Notes: a model not told the origin generated them from the sequence alone. 64,000 bases of DNA from Bauldia sp. (GCA_026126065.1 JAHCJY010000003.1:186001-250000); one strand, 5' to 3'; positions 26,791-36,153 are shown, counted from the stretch's first letter. Numbers and translations are program-made.

Positions 26791-27258
26791 ATGAAGGTCG
26801 AAACCGTCAAGCTCCACCCGCAACCGATGCTTTATCTGACGCGTCGTTCGAGCATGGACCCGGCAACGATCGGGCAGACCATGGGGGAGATGTTCGCCGC
26901 GATGGGCGGTTTCATCGGTGAGAAGAACCCTCCGGTTTCCGGTCCGCCAATGGCGATCTACCGCGACCACGCCGCCGACGGGATGACCATCGACCTGGGG
27001 TTCCCCGTGGCCGGCGCCGGTACGGCGATGGCCGGCGGCGAGATCAAGGCGGGGACGACCCCCGGCGGGACTGCCGTCAAGGTGGTTCACCGTGGCCCGT
27101 ACGACCGTTTGCGCGACACGTACGGGGAACTGGAGGCCCACTTCGCGAAGGAGGGCATCCCGATGCCGACCCGGTCATGGGAGGTCTACCTCAACGAGCC
27201 GGGCGTGGTGCCCGACGCCGACCTCCTCACCGAGATCTACATGCCGGTCGCGGCCTGA
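26791..27258 (+). CDS. GyrI-like (AraC effector-binding) domain protein
   Basis: A 155-residue free-standing GyrI-like or SOUL-type small-molecule binding domain. It has the typical opening V-K-L-H-P-Q-P-M-L-Y-L-T-R-R and the central H-R-G-P-Y-D-R-L-R-D-T-Y-G-E-L followed by W-E-V-Y-L-N-E-P-G. Such proteins bind hydrophobic or cationic ligands, sometimes degrade them, and also sense drugs. AGGAGA lies just ahead of the ATG at 26791. The gene is probably low-oxygen inducible through the nearby box. Confidence 0.88.
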   Translation: MKVETVKLHPQPMLYLTRRSSMDPATIGQTMGEMFAAMGGFIGEKNPPVSGPPMAIYRDHAADGMTIDLGFPVAGAGTAMAGGEIKAGTTPGGTAVKVVHRGPYDRLRDTYGELEAHFAKEGIPMPTRSWEVYLNEPGVVPDADLLTEIYMPVAA

Positions 27259-27360
27259 AGCGTCACCGCGACGCCGAGGCGGAGGTGCCCCCGATCGGCC
27301 GTATCCGGATACCGGCGCATCGCGGGCCGCCCCGACACTTCGTGGCTTGGCTGGGACGCG

Positions 27361-28320
27361 TCAGGCGGCGGCCACCGCGACGACGACCTTGCCGCGGGCC
27401 CGGCCCTTTTCGAGGTAGGCGATCGCCTCGGGCAGCTCGGTGAAGGGGTAGCTGCGGTCGATTGCCGGCCGAACCTTGCCGGCCTCGATCAGCGTGGTGA
27501 GGAACTCGAAATCGGCCACCGTCGCGTGGGCCTGGACCACCTTGATCCGCTTGCCGCCGAACAGCGCCGCCGACAGGAGGCCGCGCATCGAGGTGAAGCC
27601 GATGACGGCTGCCTTGCCGCCTTCGGTGAGGCCGGCGATGAGGTCTGCGCGTGACCGGTTCCCGATCGTGTCGACGATGAGATCGTGCCGCGGCCCGTCC
27701 TTGGCGAAGTCGCGCTTGGTGTAGTCGACAACCCGGTCCGCCCCGAGCGAACGCACGAGGTCCAGGTTGCCCGTGCTCGTGACGCCGGTCACCGTGGCGC
27801 CCAGGGCCTTGGCGATCTGCACCGCGAAATGGCCGACGCCGCCGGACGCGCCGTTGACGAGCACCGTCTGGCCGCGGCGGATCGGGCCGTGATGGCGAAG
27901 GCCCTGGAGGGCGGTGATCGCGGCCATCGGGACGGCCGCGGCCTCCTCGAAGGTGAGGTTGGCGGGCTTGCGGGCAATCACGTCCTCGGTGGTTGCGACA
28001 TACTCGGCGAAGCCGCCGAAGGAACGGTCGAGGAGGTTGGCGTAGACCTCGTCGCCGGCCTTGAACCGGGTGACGCCGGGGCCGACGGCTTCGACTCGGC
28101 CGGCGACGTCGACGCCGAGGACCGGATGCTTCGGGCGGCGGAAGCCGAGCGTGGCCCGCGAGAAGAGCGGCTTGCCGCGCAGGCAGTGCCAGTCGGCCGG
28201 GTTGACCGACACCGCCATGACGCGGATCAGGACTTCCCCGGCGCGCGGGGTGGGCTTGGGGGCGTCGCGGAGCTGCATGTTGCTCGGCGGGCCGTAGGTC
28301 TCGGAAACGAAGGTCTTCAT
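27361..28320 (-). CDS. NAD(P)-dependent MDR oxidoreductase (quinone reductase-like)
   Basis: A 319-residue medium-chain dehydrogenase/reductase without the structural zinc site. The groES-like part contains E-V-L-I-R-V-M-A-V-S-V-N-P-A-D-W and H-P-V-L-G-V-D-V-A-G-R-V, and the cofactor site is N-G-A-S-G-G-V-G-H-F-A-V-Q-I-A-K-A-L-G. This is the quinone oxidoreductase or zinc-free alcohol dehydrogenase branch, using NADPH to reduce quinones or enals. It follows an 84-residue gene by 53 bases and could be co-transcribed with it. Confidence 0.9.
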   Translation of the reverse strand: MKTFVSETYGPPSNMQLRDAPKPTPRAGEVLIRVMAVSVNPADWHCLRGKPLFSRATLGFRRPKHPVLGVDVAGRVEAVGPGVTRFKAGDEVYANLLDRSFGGFAEYVATTEDVIARKPANLTFEEAAAVPMAAITALQGLRHHGPIRRGQTVLVNGASGGVGHFAVQIAKALGATVTGVTSTGNLDLVRSLGADRVVDYTKRDFAKDGPRHDLIVDTIGNRSRADLIAGLTEGGKAAVIGFTSMRGLLSAALFGGKRIKVVQAHATVADFEFLTTLIEAGKVRPAIDRSYPFTELPEAIAYLEKGRARGKVVVAVAAA

Positions 28321-28373
28321 TGAAGGTCTCCCTTTGATCTGTTGGGGTTTGCGGCGGCCGCTGCCGGCCGGGT

Positions 28374-28628
28374 TCAGGTCTGCTGTTCGATGCCGATGCG
28401 GGTCACCGAGACGAGCGGCAGGCCGAGGTCGCGCACCGTCTGCAGGAGGCCATGAAGGGCCGCCTGGTCGGCGAACACGCGGCGGATCACGGTGGTGCCG
28501 TCGTCGTCATGGGCGAGGCTCGGGACCCCGAAGCGTTCCGCCCAGCGCTGTCCGAGATGGCCCGCGATGCGGACCTCGTAGGTCCCGGGCCCGTGCTGGT
28601 CGGTTCGCTTGTTCGGGGTGTCGCTCAT
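28374..28628 (-). CDS. Conserved hypothetical protein (84 aa)
   Basis: An 84-residue protein with no signal or membrane segment. It contains Y-E-V-R-I-A-G-H-L-G-Q-R-W-A-E-R-F followed by G-T-T-V-I-R-R-V-F-A-D-Q-A-A-L-H-G-L-L and V-R-D-L-G-L-P-L-V-S-V. That pattern, I-x-G-x-L-x-x-R-W-x-x-x-F and L-x-x-V-R-D-L-G-L-P-L, is familiar from proteins encoded beside MalT-like LuxR regulators, though no role is known. It sits between the LuxR gene and the MDR oxidoreductase gene on the same strand. Confidence 0.75.
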   Translation of the reverse strand: MSDTPNKRTDQHGPGTYEVRIAGHLGQRWAERFGVPSLAHDDDGTTVIRRVFADQAALHGLLQTVRDLGLPLVSVTRIGIEQQT

Positions 28629-28774
28629 CCTCGGTCCTCGGTGTGGGCTGCGAACGATCGTGTTCGCGAGACGGACACTGCAGGCCGGGGTGGTGAGGGC
28701 GGATCACCACATGTGGTGAGACGGCGTGGTGAGGGCTTCCGCGGGCGGGAGCGTGGCCGAACGAGACCGGGGCG

Positions 28775-31480
28775 TCAGCGCGGGCGGCGCTGCAGCAGGT
28801 TCAGCTCCTCGGCCCGGCGGACGGCCGAACGGCGGTTGTTCACGCCGAGCTTCTCGAAGATCTTCTTCGTGTGGGTCCGCATCGTGTTGAGCGAGACCTC
28901 GAGCTCCCGGGCGATCGCCGGGCCGTCGAGCTCGGTGCGGAGGAGCCGCAGCACGTCGAGCTCGCGCTCGCTCAGCGGCTCGGCGGGCTGCTCGCCGGTC
29001 TCCGGACGCGCTGCCGTTCGCACCGGCGCGAACGCGGCGAGGAGCTCGCGCACATAGGCGGGCGCGACGCCGCGCCGGAGCGCATTGCCGAGCAGCTCCG
29101 CCATCGGCGCGCCGAGATCGGCGAACAGGCGGACGAACCCCTCGGGCTCGGCGAGGGCGAGGGCGCGCTCGAGCGACGCCATCGCTGCCCCGGATTCGTT
29201 GCGAAGGCCGTGCGCCAGCGCCTTGAGGAGCGCGATGTCGATGAGGCTGCCGCCGCGGCCGCCGCGCTCGGCCGCCCGTTCGAGCCGGCCAAGGAACTCG
29301 ACGAGCTCGGCCGAGCCCCGCCCGCTTCGCGCCGCCCGCTGTTCGGCGAGGAGGAGGCGGGCCAGCGTCAGGTGCTCGTACTCTCTCAGGGACGCCGTCT
29401 CGTCCTCGATCCCGACGCCGGATTCGCGCCGCCAGCGCGCGGCCTCGTCGAGGCGGCCGGCAGCGATGCGAAGGCGTGCCGCCATCGCCGCGACCGGTCG
29501 GACATTGGGGAAGAAGTCCCCGACATAGGCGCGCTCCGCGTCGACGAGGAGGTCGAGCGCCGTCGCGAGGTCGCCCTCGCCCTCCGCGACCCCCGCCATG
29601 GCAACGCCGAGGCGGCAGCGATAGGGACCGAGCCCGGCGCGGTCGCCGAGCTGCCGGCTGGTCGCGAGGTGCTCGCGCGCTGCCGCGAAGTCGCCGCGCT
29701 CGCGATGAAGGCCGGCCAGGGTGGCATGGAGGTCGGCCGTGCCGCGCGGCGCAAGTCCCGGTCGGGTCGCAGCGAGCCGCAGCGCACGCTCGATGGCGCG
29801 GAACGCCTCTCCGAGCCGCCCGCGCGTGACGGCGATCTCGGCAAGGGCGACCGAGCTCCCCAGCGCATCTGACACATGACCCGTTGCCGCGAGCCCGAGG
29901 AAGCAGTCGTTCCACGACGCCGCGGCCCGCTCGAGGTCGCCGCCCGTCCAGCAGGCGATGCCGAGGAGCCCCGCCGCCGCGGCGCGCCCGAGATGGTCGC
30001 CCGGCGCCGACCCCTCCGCAGCGCGGGTCGCCGCCGCCATCATCGCCGGCATGTCGCCGCGCACCTGCGCCATGGCCGCCCGGTACATCCAGATCTGGGT
30101 CGGCACCTCGTCAAGCTGCGCGTCGGACGCCACGCCGTGCGCAGTCACCTGCGCCAGGGCTCGTTCCGCATCAGCGAGCCGCCCGTCGATGCCGTCGAAC
30201 TCGCCATTGGAGAGAAGCGCGCCGACGAGGCCGACACCGAGGACCGGGTTGGCGCGAACGACCGCATCCGGCAGCGCCTTCAGCCAGTCGCGGAGAAGCG
30301 CCTCCTGCCGGCTCCGGCGCAGCTCCGGAATCGATCGCGCAATGAGCGCAGCGGCACGGTCGAACTCGCTGCCGGCGAGCGCGTGGCGAATGGCCGATTC
30401 CGTCTCGCCCTGCGTCTCGAAGAACGCCGCGGCGCGCCGGTGCAGTTCCGTCACGTCGCCGGGCGCTTCCTCACGGAGATGGGCCTGCAGCACCTCGGCA
30501 AACAGGTGGTGGTAGCGGTACCACTGCCGGCGATCGTCCAGCGGCATCAGGAAGAGGTTGCCGCGATGGAGGCCATCGAGCACCGCGGCGCTGCCCGAGG
30601 TGCCGAGCACCGCGTCACACACCGGCCCGCCGAGCCGGTCGAGGATTGAGGTGCGGAGGAGGAAGCGGCGTAGCTCCGGCGGCTGCCGCTGCAGGACCTC
30701 CTCCACGAGGTAGTCGAACACGTAGCGGTCGTTGCCGGTGAAGGTCGCGATGAAGTCGTCCGCATCCGCGCGGCCGCGCAGCGTGAGCGCAGCAAGCTGG
30801 AGCGCGGCGATCCACCCTTCCGTCCGGTCGTCGAGATCGGCGACATTTCCGGCGGTGAGGCGAAGACCCATCGTGCCGTTGAGATAATCCGCCGCCTCGG
30901 CCGGATCGAACCGCAGGTCCGCGGCCCTGACTTCGACGAGCTCACCGCGCGCCCGGAGGCGCGGCAATTGCAGCGGCGGATCGGCACGCGTGCTGATGAC
31001 GAGGCGGCTGCCCTCCGGCAGCCCCTCGAGGAGGAAGGCCAGGCCGGCGTGAATCTCCGCGCGGTCGATCACGTGATAGTCGTCGAGCACGATGTCGACG
31101 CCGCCGGGAACGCCGGCGAGGATGTTGAGGAGGATCGCGAGGAGGTCTTCGTCCGGCGGATCGCCGGCCTCGAGGGCTGCCGCCATCGTCTCGCCGACGC
31201 CGGCCCCGCGCTGGAGGGCCGCGACCACATGCGACCAGAAGGCGCGCGGATCGGCATCGGTATGGTCGAGCGACAGGAAGGCGATCCTGCGCCCCACGGC
31301 GGTAGCTTCGGCAAGCCACTCGGCGAGGAGCGTCGATTTTCCGAAGCCGGCGGGCGCCGAGACGAGGACCAGGCGGGTCTCCTCGCGCGGCGCCAGCCTC
31401 CCGCTCAGCCGGGGCCGCCGAACCGAGCCGGGCCGAAGGCGCGGCGCATAGAGCTTGGTGGCAACGAGCGGAGCGGCCAT
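28775..31480 (-). CDS. LuxR-family regulator, MalT-like ATPase type
   Basis: A 901-residue signal-transducing ATPase (STAND) regulator. The start has the Walker A site A-P-A-G-F-G-K-S-T (42-50) and a later I-V-L-D-D-Y-H-V-I-D Walker B. A long TPR-like helical repeat region occupies about 350-820, and a C-terminal LuxR helix-turn-helix runs from L-S-E-R-E-L-D-V-L-R-L-L through L-E-V-S-L-N-T-M-R-T-H-T-K-K-I-F-E-K-L. Such proteins activate transcription when a small ligand and ATP drive oligomerisation. The two genes downstream, encoding the 84-residue protein and the MDR enzyme, are likely targets. Confidence 0.92.
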   Translation of the reverse strand: MAAPLVATKLYAPRLRPGSVRRPRLSGRLAPREETRLVLVSAPAGFGKSTLLAEWLAEATAVGRRIAFLSLDHTDADPRAFWSHVVAALQRGAGVGETMAAALEAGDPPDEDLLAILLNILAGVPGGVDIVLDDYHVIDRAEIHAGLAFLLEGLPEGSRLVISTRADPPLQLPRLRARGELVEVRAADLRFDPAEAADYLNGTMGLRLTAGNVADLDDRTEGWIAALQLAALTLRGRADADDFIATFTGNDRYVFDYLVEEVLQRQPPELRRFLLRTSILDRLGGPVCDAVLGTSGSAAVLDGLHRGNLFLMPLDDRRQWYRYHHLFAEVLQAHLREEAPGDVTELHRRAAAFFETQGETESAIRHALAGSEFDRAAALIARSIPELRRSRQEALLRDWLKALPDAVVRANPVLGVGLVGALLSNGEFDGIDGRLADAERALAQVTAHGVASDAQLDEVPTQIWMYRAAMAQVRGDMPAMMAAATRAAEGSAPGDHLGRAAAAGLLGIACWTGGDLERAAASWNDCFLGLAATGHVSDALGSSVALAEIAVTRGRLGEAFRAIERALRLAATRPGLAPRGTADLHATLAGLHRERGDFAAAREHLATSRQLGDRAGLGPYRCRLGVAMAGVAEGEGDLATALDLLVDAERAYVGDFFPNVRPVAAMAARLRIAAGRLDEAARWRRESGVGIEDETASLREYEHLTLARLLLAEQRAARSGRGSAELVEFLGRLERAAERGGRGGSLIDIALLKALAHGLRNESGAAMASLERALALAEPEGFVRLFADLGAPMAELLGNALRRGVAPAYVRELLAAFAPVRTAARPETGEQPAEPLSERELDVLRLLRTELDGPAIARELEVSLNTMRTHTKKIFEKLGVNNRRSAVRRAEELNLLQRRPR

Positions 31481-31784
31481 GAAGGCATCACCTCGACGGG
31501 TGACGCCTTCCTAGAGGCTGCAGCTCACGCGGACAACGTGGCGGCCCGCGACCGCCTGTCGTGCCTCTGTCCGGAACGCCAGCACTGGACCCTGGCGAGT
31601 TGCGCGCGGGCGCGGCCGGATTGATGGCGGAAGCGGTGGAAAGCGTCAGAACGGCAGGCAGGCGTTGTTCTTGACCTCCTTCAAAGTCCCCGCAGACGCG
31701 CTGCCGCGTCGAATACAGGCAGGAAGACAACCGGATCCGCTGCCGATCGGGCAGCCACCACCGTCTGCCGTTAGTTGCTCACTC
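31481..31784. other. Intergenic region holding a FixK/FnrN-type box
   Basis: About 300 bases between the MalT-like regulator start and the Fnr regulator stop, both genes on the minus strand. No convincing gene is seen; the one open frame is Arg/Pro/Ser-rich. The only signal noted is the box at 31671-31684. Confidence 0.5.
31671..31684. promoter_or_regulatory. FixK/FnrN-type box far upstream of the MalT-like regulator
   Basis: TTGACCTCCTTCAA matches TTGA-N6-TCAA exactly. It is about 198 bases before the regulator start, longer than for the other boxes, so either the leader is long or the site serves something not recognised. Confidence 0.5.
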
Positions 31785-32525
31785 CTATTGCGACGAACCG
31801 CGAGACACCAGGCCGATCCTCTCGAAGGCGATCGGATCCTCTACGACCAGCTCTCTTTGCTCGAGATGCATTATCCCCTTGTCGCGGAACTCGGCCATGA
31901 CTCTGCTGACGTGGACCTCGCTCATGCCGACAACGGCGGCGATGTCATGCCTTCGCAACGGAAAGGGGTAACGCGTCCTGCGAACCGGCATCTCACCCAG
32001 CCGGCTGAGAATCGATAGGACCAGATACGCTACCCGCTGCCGGCCGGATCCGAGTCCCATGACTGAGAGAAGGGTTGCGAAGGCTCTTCCTTCATCCCAA
32101 GCCCCGTCGTTCAGAGGCGTTTTGAGGTCGGGCCGCCGCTCCAGAAGCTCTTCGATGTCTGGCTGCTTGATGGTGAAAAGCTTGACCGGTGTGAGAGCGC
32201 TCACCGACAATCCCGGAAACGCCCGCCTGCGAAAGATATGGGAGCAAAGGTCGCCCGGGAGCATGACGCGTAGGATCTGGCGACCAAAGCCCGTCGTAAT
32301 CGAGAGCGCGGCCCAGCCCCCGCACAGTATGCACACGCCGCATCCTGGCAGCTGGGCAGGAGAGAGGTGCGCCCCAGCAGGCAATTCAAAGTACGACCCT
32401 GCTACTTCGTCTTCGATACTGCGATTGAGCATTCTCCAGGGGGATGAAGCGCCGCAAAACAGCGCGCCATGGGCTGCGCAGGAGTCGCAGGGCGGCCGAA
32501 GTGAGGAAACAGGCATCGAATCCAT
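31785..32525 (-). CDS. Crp/Fnr-family regulator with N-terminal cysteine cluster (module A)
   Basis: A 246-residue Fnr-type regulator. The N-terminus carries C-D-S-C-A-A-H-G-A-L-F-C (Cys 13, 16 and 24; C-X2-C-X7-C as in FnrN), with further cysteines at 62, 65 and 68, so an oxygen-labile [4Fe-4S] cluster is plausible. A cyclic-nucleotide-like barrel, a long dimer helix and a C-terminal helix-turn-helix follow. The recognition helix reads S-E-V-H-V-S-R instead of the Fnr E-x-x-S-R pattern, so its DNA target probably differs from TTGAT-N4-ATCAA. ATG at 32525. It is a close paralogue of the regulator at 45515-46258. Confidence 0.92.
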   Translation of the reverse strand: MDSMPVSSLRPPCDSCAAHGALFCGASSPWRMLNRSIEDEVAGSYFELPAGAHLSPAQLPGCGVCILCGGWAALSITTGFGRQILRVMLPGDLCSHIFRRRAFPGLSVSALTPVKLFTIKQPDIEELLERRPDLKTPLNDGAWDEGRAFATLLSVMGLGSGRQRVAYLVLSILSRLGEMPVRRTRYPFPLRRHDIAAVVGMSEVHVSRVMAEFRDKGIMHLEQRELVVEDPIAFERIGLVSRGSSQ

Positions 32526-32896
32526 CACGTTGTCACTTCCTGGTGTCCCCCGGCCGATCCGTCGCTGCCCGAGTGACAGCGGCGATTGAGCCCTGCGTTG
32601 ATCCAGATCATCCCAGGCGGCCGATGGCATTCAGCTCGCGCCCTTGTGACCCCGTGTGGTCTGCAGTTCTGACATCGAGGGCGCCGGCGGCGGTCTACCC
32701 CTTCGTCGGACAAAGCGATTCGCAGCGCCCGCAACAGGTCCCGATAGCCGAGGGTTCTTGATCGCCGCCAACGAGCACGTCCGAGGAGAATTGCTCGGCG
32801 CGAGTCGAGGGCTCCCGCGCCGGGGCAAATGAATCCGTTCGCCACTACCGCGCTGGCGAGCGGTCTCCTGGCGGAGGCGATGACACCTGGACGAAG
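32526..32896. other. Intergenic region with the promoter of the module A Fnr regulator
   Basis: About 370 bases between the cytochrome stop and the regulator start, both on the minus strand. No convincing gene is seen. The near-perfect Fnr box at 32598-32611 is the only signal recognised. Confidence 0.5.
32598..32611. promoter_or_regulatory. Fnr-type box upstream of the module A regulator
   Basis: TTGATCCAGATCAT matches TTGAT-N4-ATCAA at nine of ten fixed positions. Its centre is 80 bases before the regulator start, the same spacing as other boxes in the window, so this Fnr paralogue is itself probably under FixK/Fnr control. Confidence 0.65.
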
Positions 32897-33322
32897 CTAC
32901 GGAACGCGTGTGATCGCGATTTCGGCAAGATCCGTCTCCGGCGTCATTTCCGTATCGCCGACCGGATAGCCATTGAAAGACAGGATATAGGCGATGATGT
33001 CGAGATAGACCTGCTCGCTCAGACTGCCTGCAGCTCCAATCGGCATCGTCGTGCTTATCCGATCGAACCTCTCGGCCAACGTATGTCCGACCCATTGGAT
33101 GTTGAACGAGAATCCGGCCAGTCCGGGGGCCTCGGGATCTGTTGCCACCAGGTCGACCCCATGGCAGCCGGCGCAGGACTGCCCATAGGCCGTGCTACCG
33201 CGCTCTGCCTGGATCGCGGTGAAGACACCAGTCCACGCAGTTCCCTGTTGCGCGGCCGCATGGCCGGCAATCATGCCGAGGGCCAAGCCAGATGCAGCTG
33301 ATACAAATCTAGACCTAGACAC
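32897..33322 (-). CDS. Periplasmic monohaem cytochrome c (module A)
   Basis: A 141-residue secreted cytochrome with signal peptide (A-H-A-A-A-Q, cleaved near 25). The haem site is C-A-G-C-H (50-54), with the probable axial Met in T-T-M-P (Met 93). The C-terminal half has the pattern S-L-S-E-Q-V-Y-L-D-I-I-A-Y-I-L-S-F-N-G-Y-P-V-G, shared with the cytochromes at 43653 and 57320. It should carry electrons between the Tat dehydrogenase encoded upstream and the respiratory chain. The start is 25 bases after the stop of the unknown partner gene, so they form one operon with the dehydrogenase. Confidence 0.9.
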   Translation of the reverse strand: MSRSRFVSAASGLALGMIAGHAAAQQGTAWTGVFTAIQAERGSTAYGQSCAGCHGVDLVATDPEAPGLAGFSFNIQWVGHTLAERFDRISTTMPIGAAGSLSEQVYLDIIAYILSFNGYPVGDTEMTPETDLAEIAITRVP

Positions 33323-33347
33323 TGTACTGTAATTTCCTTTATAAAGT

Positions 33348-34346
33348 TTACGTCTTCCAGTATCGCGCGTACGGATCTTCTTCGGGTATTGCCTGTGCGG
33401 CTACGACAACATTGACGTCGTCGCTCACGGCCAGTGCCTGATCCCGCACCTCGTAGTTGTCCTTGAAGACCTTCAAATTGAAGTCTCCGGGGGGCAGCGC
33501 GATGGTCGCCAAGCCAGCCCGGTTGGTGGCCGCCCGGAACGGTCCCAATCGGATCTGTGCGTTGCCTACCGGAGCTCCGGAGTCGGCATCGACAACGGAT
33601 ATTGCGACCTGATGTTCAGCCCGTTTCGTTACCACGAAGCTGAATGCGGTCGGCACAGGGGTGCCGTGCGGCAAGCCCAGCGCGGGCCCAGCCATTCTTG
33701 CCGACCATCGATAGTGGCCCTCCTGATCCGGGGCCCGCAACAGGAGCGACGTCCAGTAGAGGGAGGCGGTGCCTGGCCAGGGAGTGGCACCTAGTTGCGC
33801 ACGGCCGACGACCGCTCCTTCGGCATCGATGACCTCGACCGTCTCGCCTGCCAGCGGGCAGCCCGCGCTGCATTTCGCCCCAACCTTGATATCGTGACTG
33901 GAACCCACGGCGAGCGGCGTTGGATTGTCCCACACTGCCAAGCTCGTCAGGTGTTCGCGGGTGGCAAACCTGAAACCCAGCGACGCAGCGTTGTGCCAGA
34001 TGCCGTCGATGGCATTCGAGGGCAAGGCAAGAGTCCAGGCGAATGAACCGACGCTGGCAGGCGCCGGCACCATGATCTCGACTGACGGACGGAGATCAAC
34101 GGAGCCGTGCCGAGGGTCGTATTGCTCCGAATCCGTGGTGAGTCGAGTGACGGGGGGCAATTCCCCTGCGGTCACAGTTGCGCCCGTCTCATCCAGGATG
34201 GCGAAGGGAGCCCCTGCGATGTCGCAGCCCGAACCGGATTCAATGGCTACTGCGAGCGCAAAGGGCACGCCTGCGTCCACCGACTCTGGTAGCGGCCTCT
34301 TCAGTTCGAGTCGAATTGGGAAACCGGAGGGCGGGACCACGTTCAT
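33348..34346 (-). CDS. Unknown partner protein with carboxypeptidase-regulatory-like C-terminus (module A)
   Basis: A 332-residue protein, all-beta in appearance, with no signal peptide. The C-terminal 80 residues resemble a carboxypeptidase regulatory-like domain (V-V-D-A-D-S-G-A-P-V-G-N-A-Q-I-R-L, then G-L-A-T-I-A-L-P-P-G-D-F). The middle has the motif K-V-G-A-K-C-S-A-G-C-P-L-A-G-E-T-V-E with two cysteines. The protein at 42565-43560 is a paralogue of nearly equal length (331) with the same motif and the same place between dehydrogenase and cytochrome. I do not know the family. It may chaperone, or be co-exported with, the Tat dehydrogenase. Confidence 0.85.
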   Translation of the reverse strand: MNVVPPSGFPIRLELKRPLPESVDAGVPFALAVAIESGSGCDIAGAPFAILDETGATVTAGELPPVTRLTTDSEQYDPRHGSVDLRPSVEIMVPAPASVGSFAWTLALPSNAIDGIWHNAASLGFRFATREHLTSLAVWDNPTPLAVGSSHDIKVGAKCSAGCPLAGETVEVIDAEGAVVGRAQLGATPWPGTASLYWTSLLLRAPDQEGHYRWSARMAGPALGLPHGTPVPTAFSFVVTKRAEHQVAISVVDADSGAPVGNAQIRLGPFRAATNRAGLATIALPPGDFNLKVFKDNYEVRDQALAVSDDVNVVVAAQAIPEEDPYARYWKT

Positions 34347-34363
34347 CCTTCACAGTCAGTGAC

Positions 34364-34387
34364 GGGGCCGGCGAAACTGCCGGCCCC
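34364..34387 (-). terminator. Hairpin between dehydrogenase A and its partner gene
   Basis: A perfect 9-base-pair stem (GGGGCCGGC with GCCGGCCCC) around a 6-base loop lies 19 bases past the dehydrogenase stop and 18 bases before the partner start. There is no T-run. It may be an attenuator or protect the upstream mRNA, so that the dehydrogenase is made in excess. Confidence 0.6.
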
Positions 34388-34405
34388 CTTTCGTCGTGGC
34401 GCGGA

Positions 34406-36100
34406 CTAGGACGCCCGCACGCATTCCATGCCGGCGATCCGGCCGGTGGTAATGCACCGACCCAACCCGTGCTGTTTGATCCCGCCCAGCGACTCCCCTG
34501 CGACGTAGAGACCGGGGATAGGACGACGCGCCATGTCGACTACCTGGCAGTTGGTGTCCGCCCGCAGCCCCGTGTAGGAATCGTGCAAGACGGGGGTCGA
34601 CCAGGCGGCATAGAACGGCGGCGTCTGGATCTTGAACTGGAGGTTCGCCCGACCGAAGTCGGCATCGACGCCAACGTCGACGAATGAGTTGAACCGTTCC
34701 ACCGTCTCTCGCAGGGCATCCGCCGGCATCGGCCGGAGCTGGTAGGCGTTGTTGTGAAGTTGACCTGCCAACTCCTCCAACGTCTCGCCACTGAAGAAGT
34801 AGCCGCCCGCGCGATCGACGTCGGGGTAACCCGTACCGTAGCCGCGCCTCGCCACCGTCTCCGCGTCGAAGATGGCCCAGACCGGCCCCCCACCCAGGAG
34901 TTTGCCGGGCACTCCGGTCGGCTCGAGCGCGTGAGCGAAATAGCCATCGTCGCTGCCGTCGGTCTCATCCCAGAAGCGGAGACCGTTCTCCTTGACCAGG
35001 ATGCATTCGGCCCAGGCTGCCACGAGCCCGGTCGCGCGGTGCCTGAAGAAGGTGGCGCTCTCCGGCGTCTGCGCCCCGCGAACGTAGTTGTCCTGAACCG
35101 CCCAGCGCCCTTTGTCAGGCGCGTTGCCCGTTCCTTCCTGGGTTTCATTCCCGGTGCTGCCGAGCGCCGCGCCGATCTTGATGGCTGCAATTGAAGGGAT
35201 GCCGTTGGCAACGGCGGTGTGTTGCCCGTGCCACTGGTACTCCTCGGTCAGCCGCGGATCGAACATCGTCCGGTAAGCGACGTTGTGGCCATGGCCGCCG
35301 CTGCAGAGGATCACACCCTTGCGGGCGCGAATGTTGAGGGTCCGATGAATTGGCTGGAACCAACGATCGACCTCCTCGACCCGCACGCCAATAACACTGC
35401 CTGCAAATGGTTGCTCTCGATAGATGTCGGTTAGAGTGTGCGAGAGCAGGAACTGAACCCCCTTGTTGCGTGCGCTCAGCTCGAGCGGTCTGACGATGCC
35501 CGATCCGTTGCGCCCCTGATCGTGGGACGCCACCGCAACGCGAATCGGCCATTCGTGCGGCCTGACTTGAGTTGGGCTGTTGACGCCTGGCCCTCCCTCG
35601 CGCGGTACATCAGTCCCGTGCCGGTCGAAGTTCACTCCATTTGCTTCGAGAAAGTCGAACGTGGCGACCTGCTCATCGACGTACCGTCGTGTCAGTTCGC
35701 GATCGGCGAAGCGTTCTTCGACCGGGCGGGTGATCCGCGCGAACACCTGGTCCGGCGAGTCATCCTGGCCGGCCGCGATCTGCAGGCGGTTGCCGCCGCC
35801 GATTGCGATGTTGCCTCCGCTCATGATGGCAATCCCGCCGATGTCGAAGTGGTGCTCCACCACGATGACCTCGGCGCCCTCATCGCGGGCTGCGATGCTT
35901 GCGGGGAGGCCGGAAGCGCCAGCGCCAATGACGATGACGTCGGTCTCGACATCCCAGACGATCTCCGGGCTGCCTTGGGCGGATGCAGGCGCGGCACCCA
36001 AGCCGGCGGCCGCGGCTGCTCCACCAACACCTGCTAGAGCGCCCGTCCGCAGAAAGCTGCGTCTGCTCACGCCACCGACAGTATCCGTCTCCTTGCGCAT
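34406..36100 (-). CDS. Tat-exported FAD-dependent dehydrogenase/reductase (module A)
   Basis: A 564-residue flavoprotein of the fumarate reductase/3-ketosteroid dehydrogenase-like family. The N-terminus is a twin-arginine signal (S-R-R-S-F-L-R-T-G, Arg 13-14; cleavage near A-S-A-Q at 41), so the folded FAD protein acts in the periplasm. The dinucleotide site is V-I-G-A-G-A-S-G (57-64), followed by E-H-H and G-G-I-A-I-M-S-G-G-N. The C-terminus ends with G-I-K-Q-H-G-L-G-R-C-I-T-T-G-R-I-A-G, where flavocytochrome c fumarate reductases have N-R-L-G-G-N; the Q-H-G-L-G-R form is shared with the paralogue at 40370. Substrate unknown. The ATG at 36100 leaves a normal Tat leader. Confidence 0.92.
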   Translation of the reverse strand: MRKETDTVGGVSRRSFLRTGALAGVGGAAAAAGLGAAPASAQGSPEIVWDVETDVIVIGAGASGLPASIAARDEGAEVIVVEHHFDIGGIAIMSGGNIAIGGGNRLQIAAGQDDSPDQVFARITRPVEERFADRELTRRYVDEQVATFDFLEANGVNFDRHGTDVPREGGPGVNSPTQVRPHEWPIRVAVASHDQGRNGSGIVRPLELSARNKGVQFLLSHTLTDIYREQPFAGSVIGVRVEEVDRWFQPIHRTLNIRARKGVILCSGGHGHNVAYRTMFDPRLTEEYQWHGQHTAVANGIPSIAAIKIGAALGSTGNETQEGTGNAPDKGRWAVQDNYVRGAQTPESATFFRHRATGLVAAWAECILVKENGLRFWDETDGSDDGYFAHALEPTGVPGKLLGGGPVWAIFDAETVARRGYGTGYPDVDRAGGYFFSGETLEELAGQLHNNAYQLRPMPADALRETVERFNSFVDVGVDADFGRANLQFKIQTPPFYAAWSTPVLHDSYTGLRADTNCQVVDMARRPIPGLYVAGESLGGIKQHGLGRCITTGRIAGMECVRAS

Positions 36101-36153
36101 TTCTCGCGTTCCCTTTCCCTCGGGCCACCGAAAGATCGGCGCCTCCAACAAAT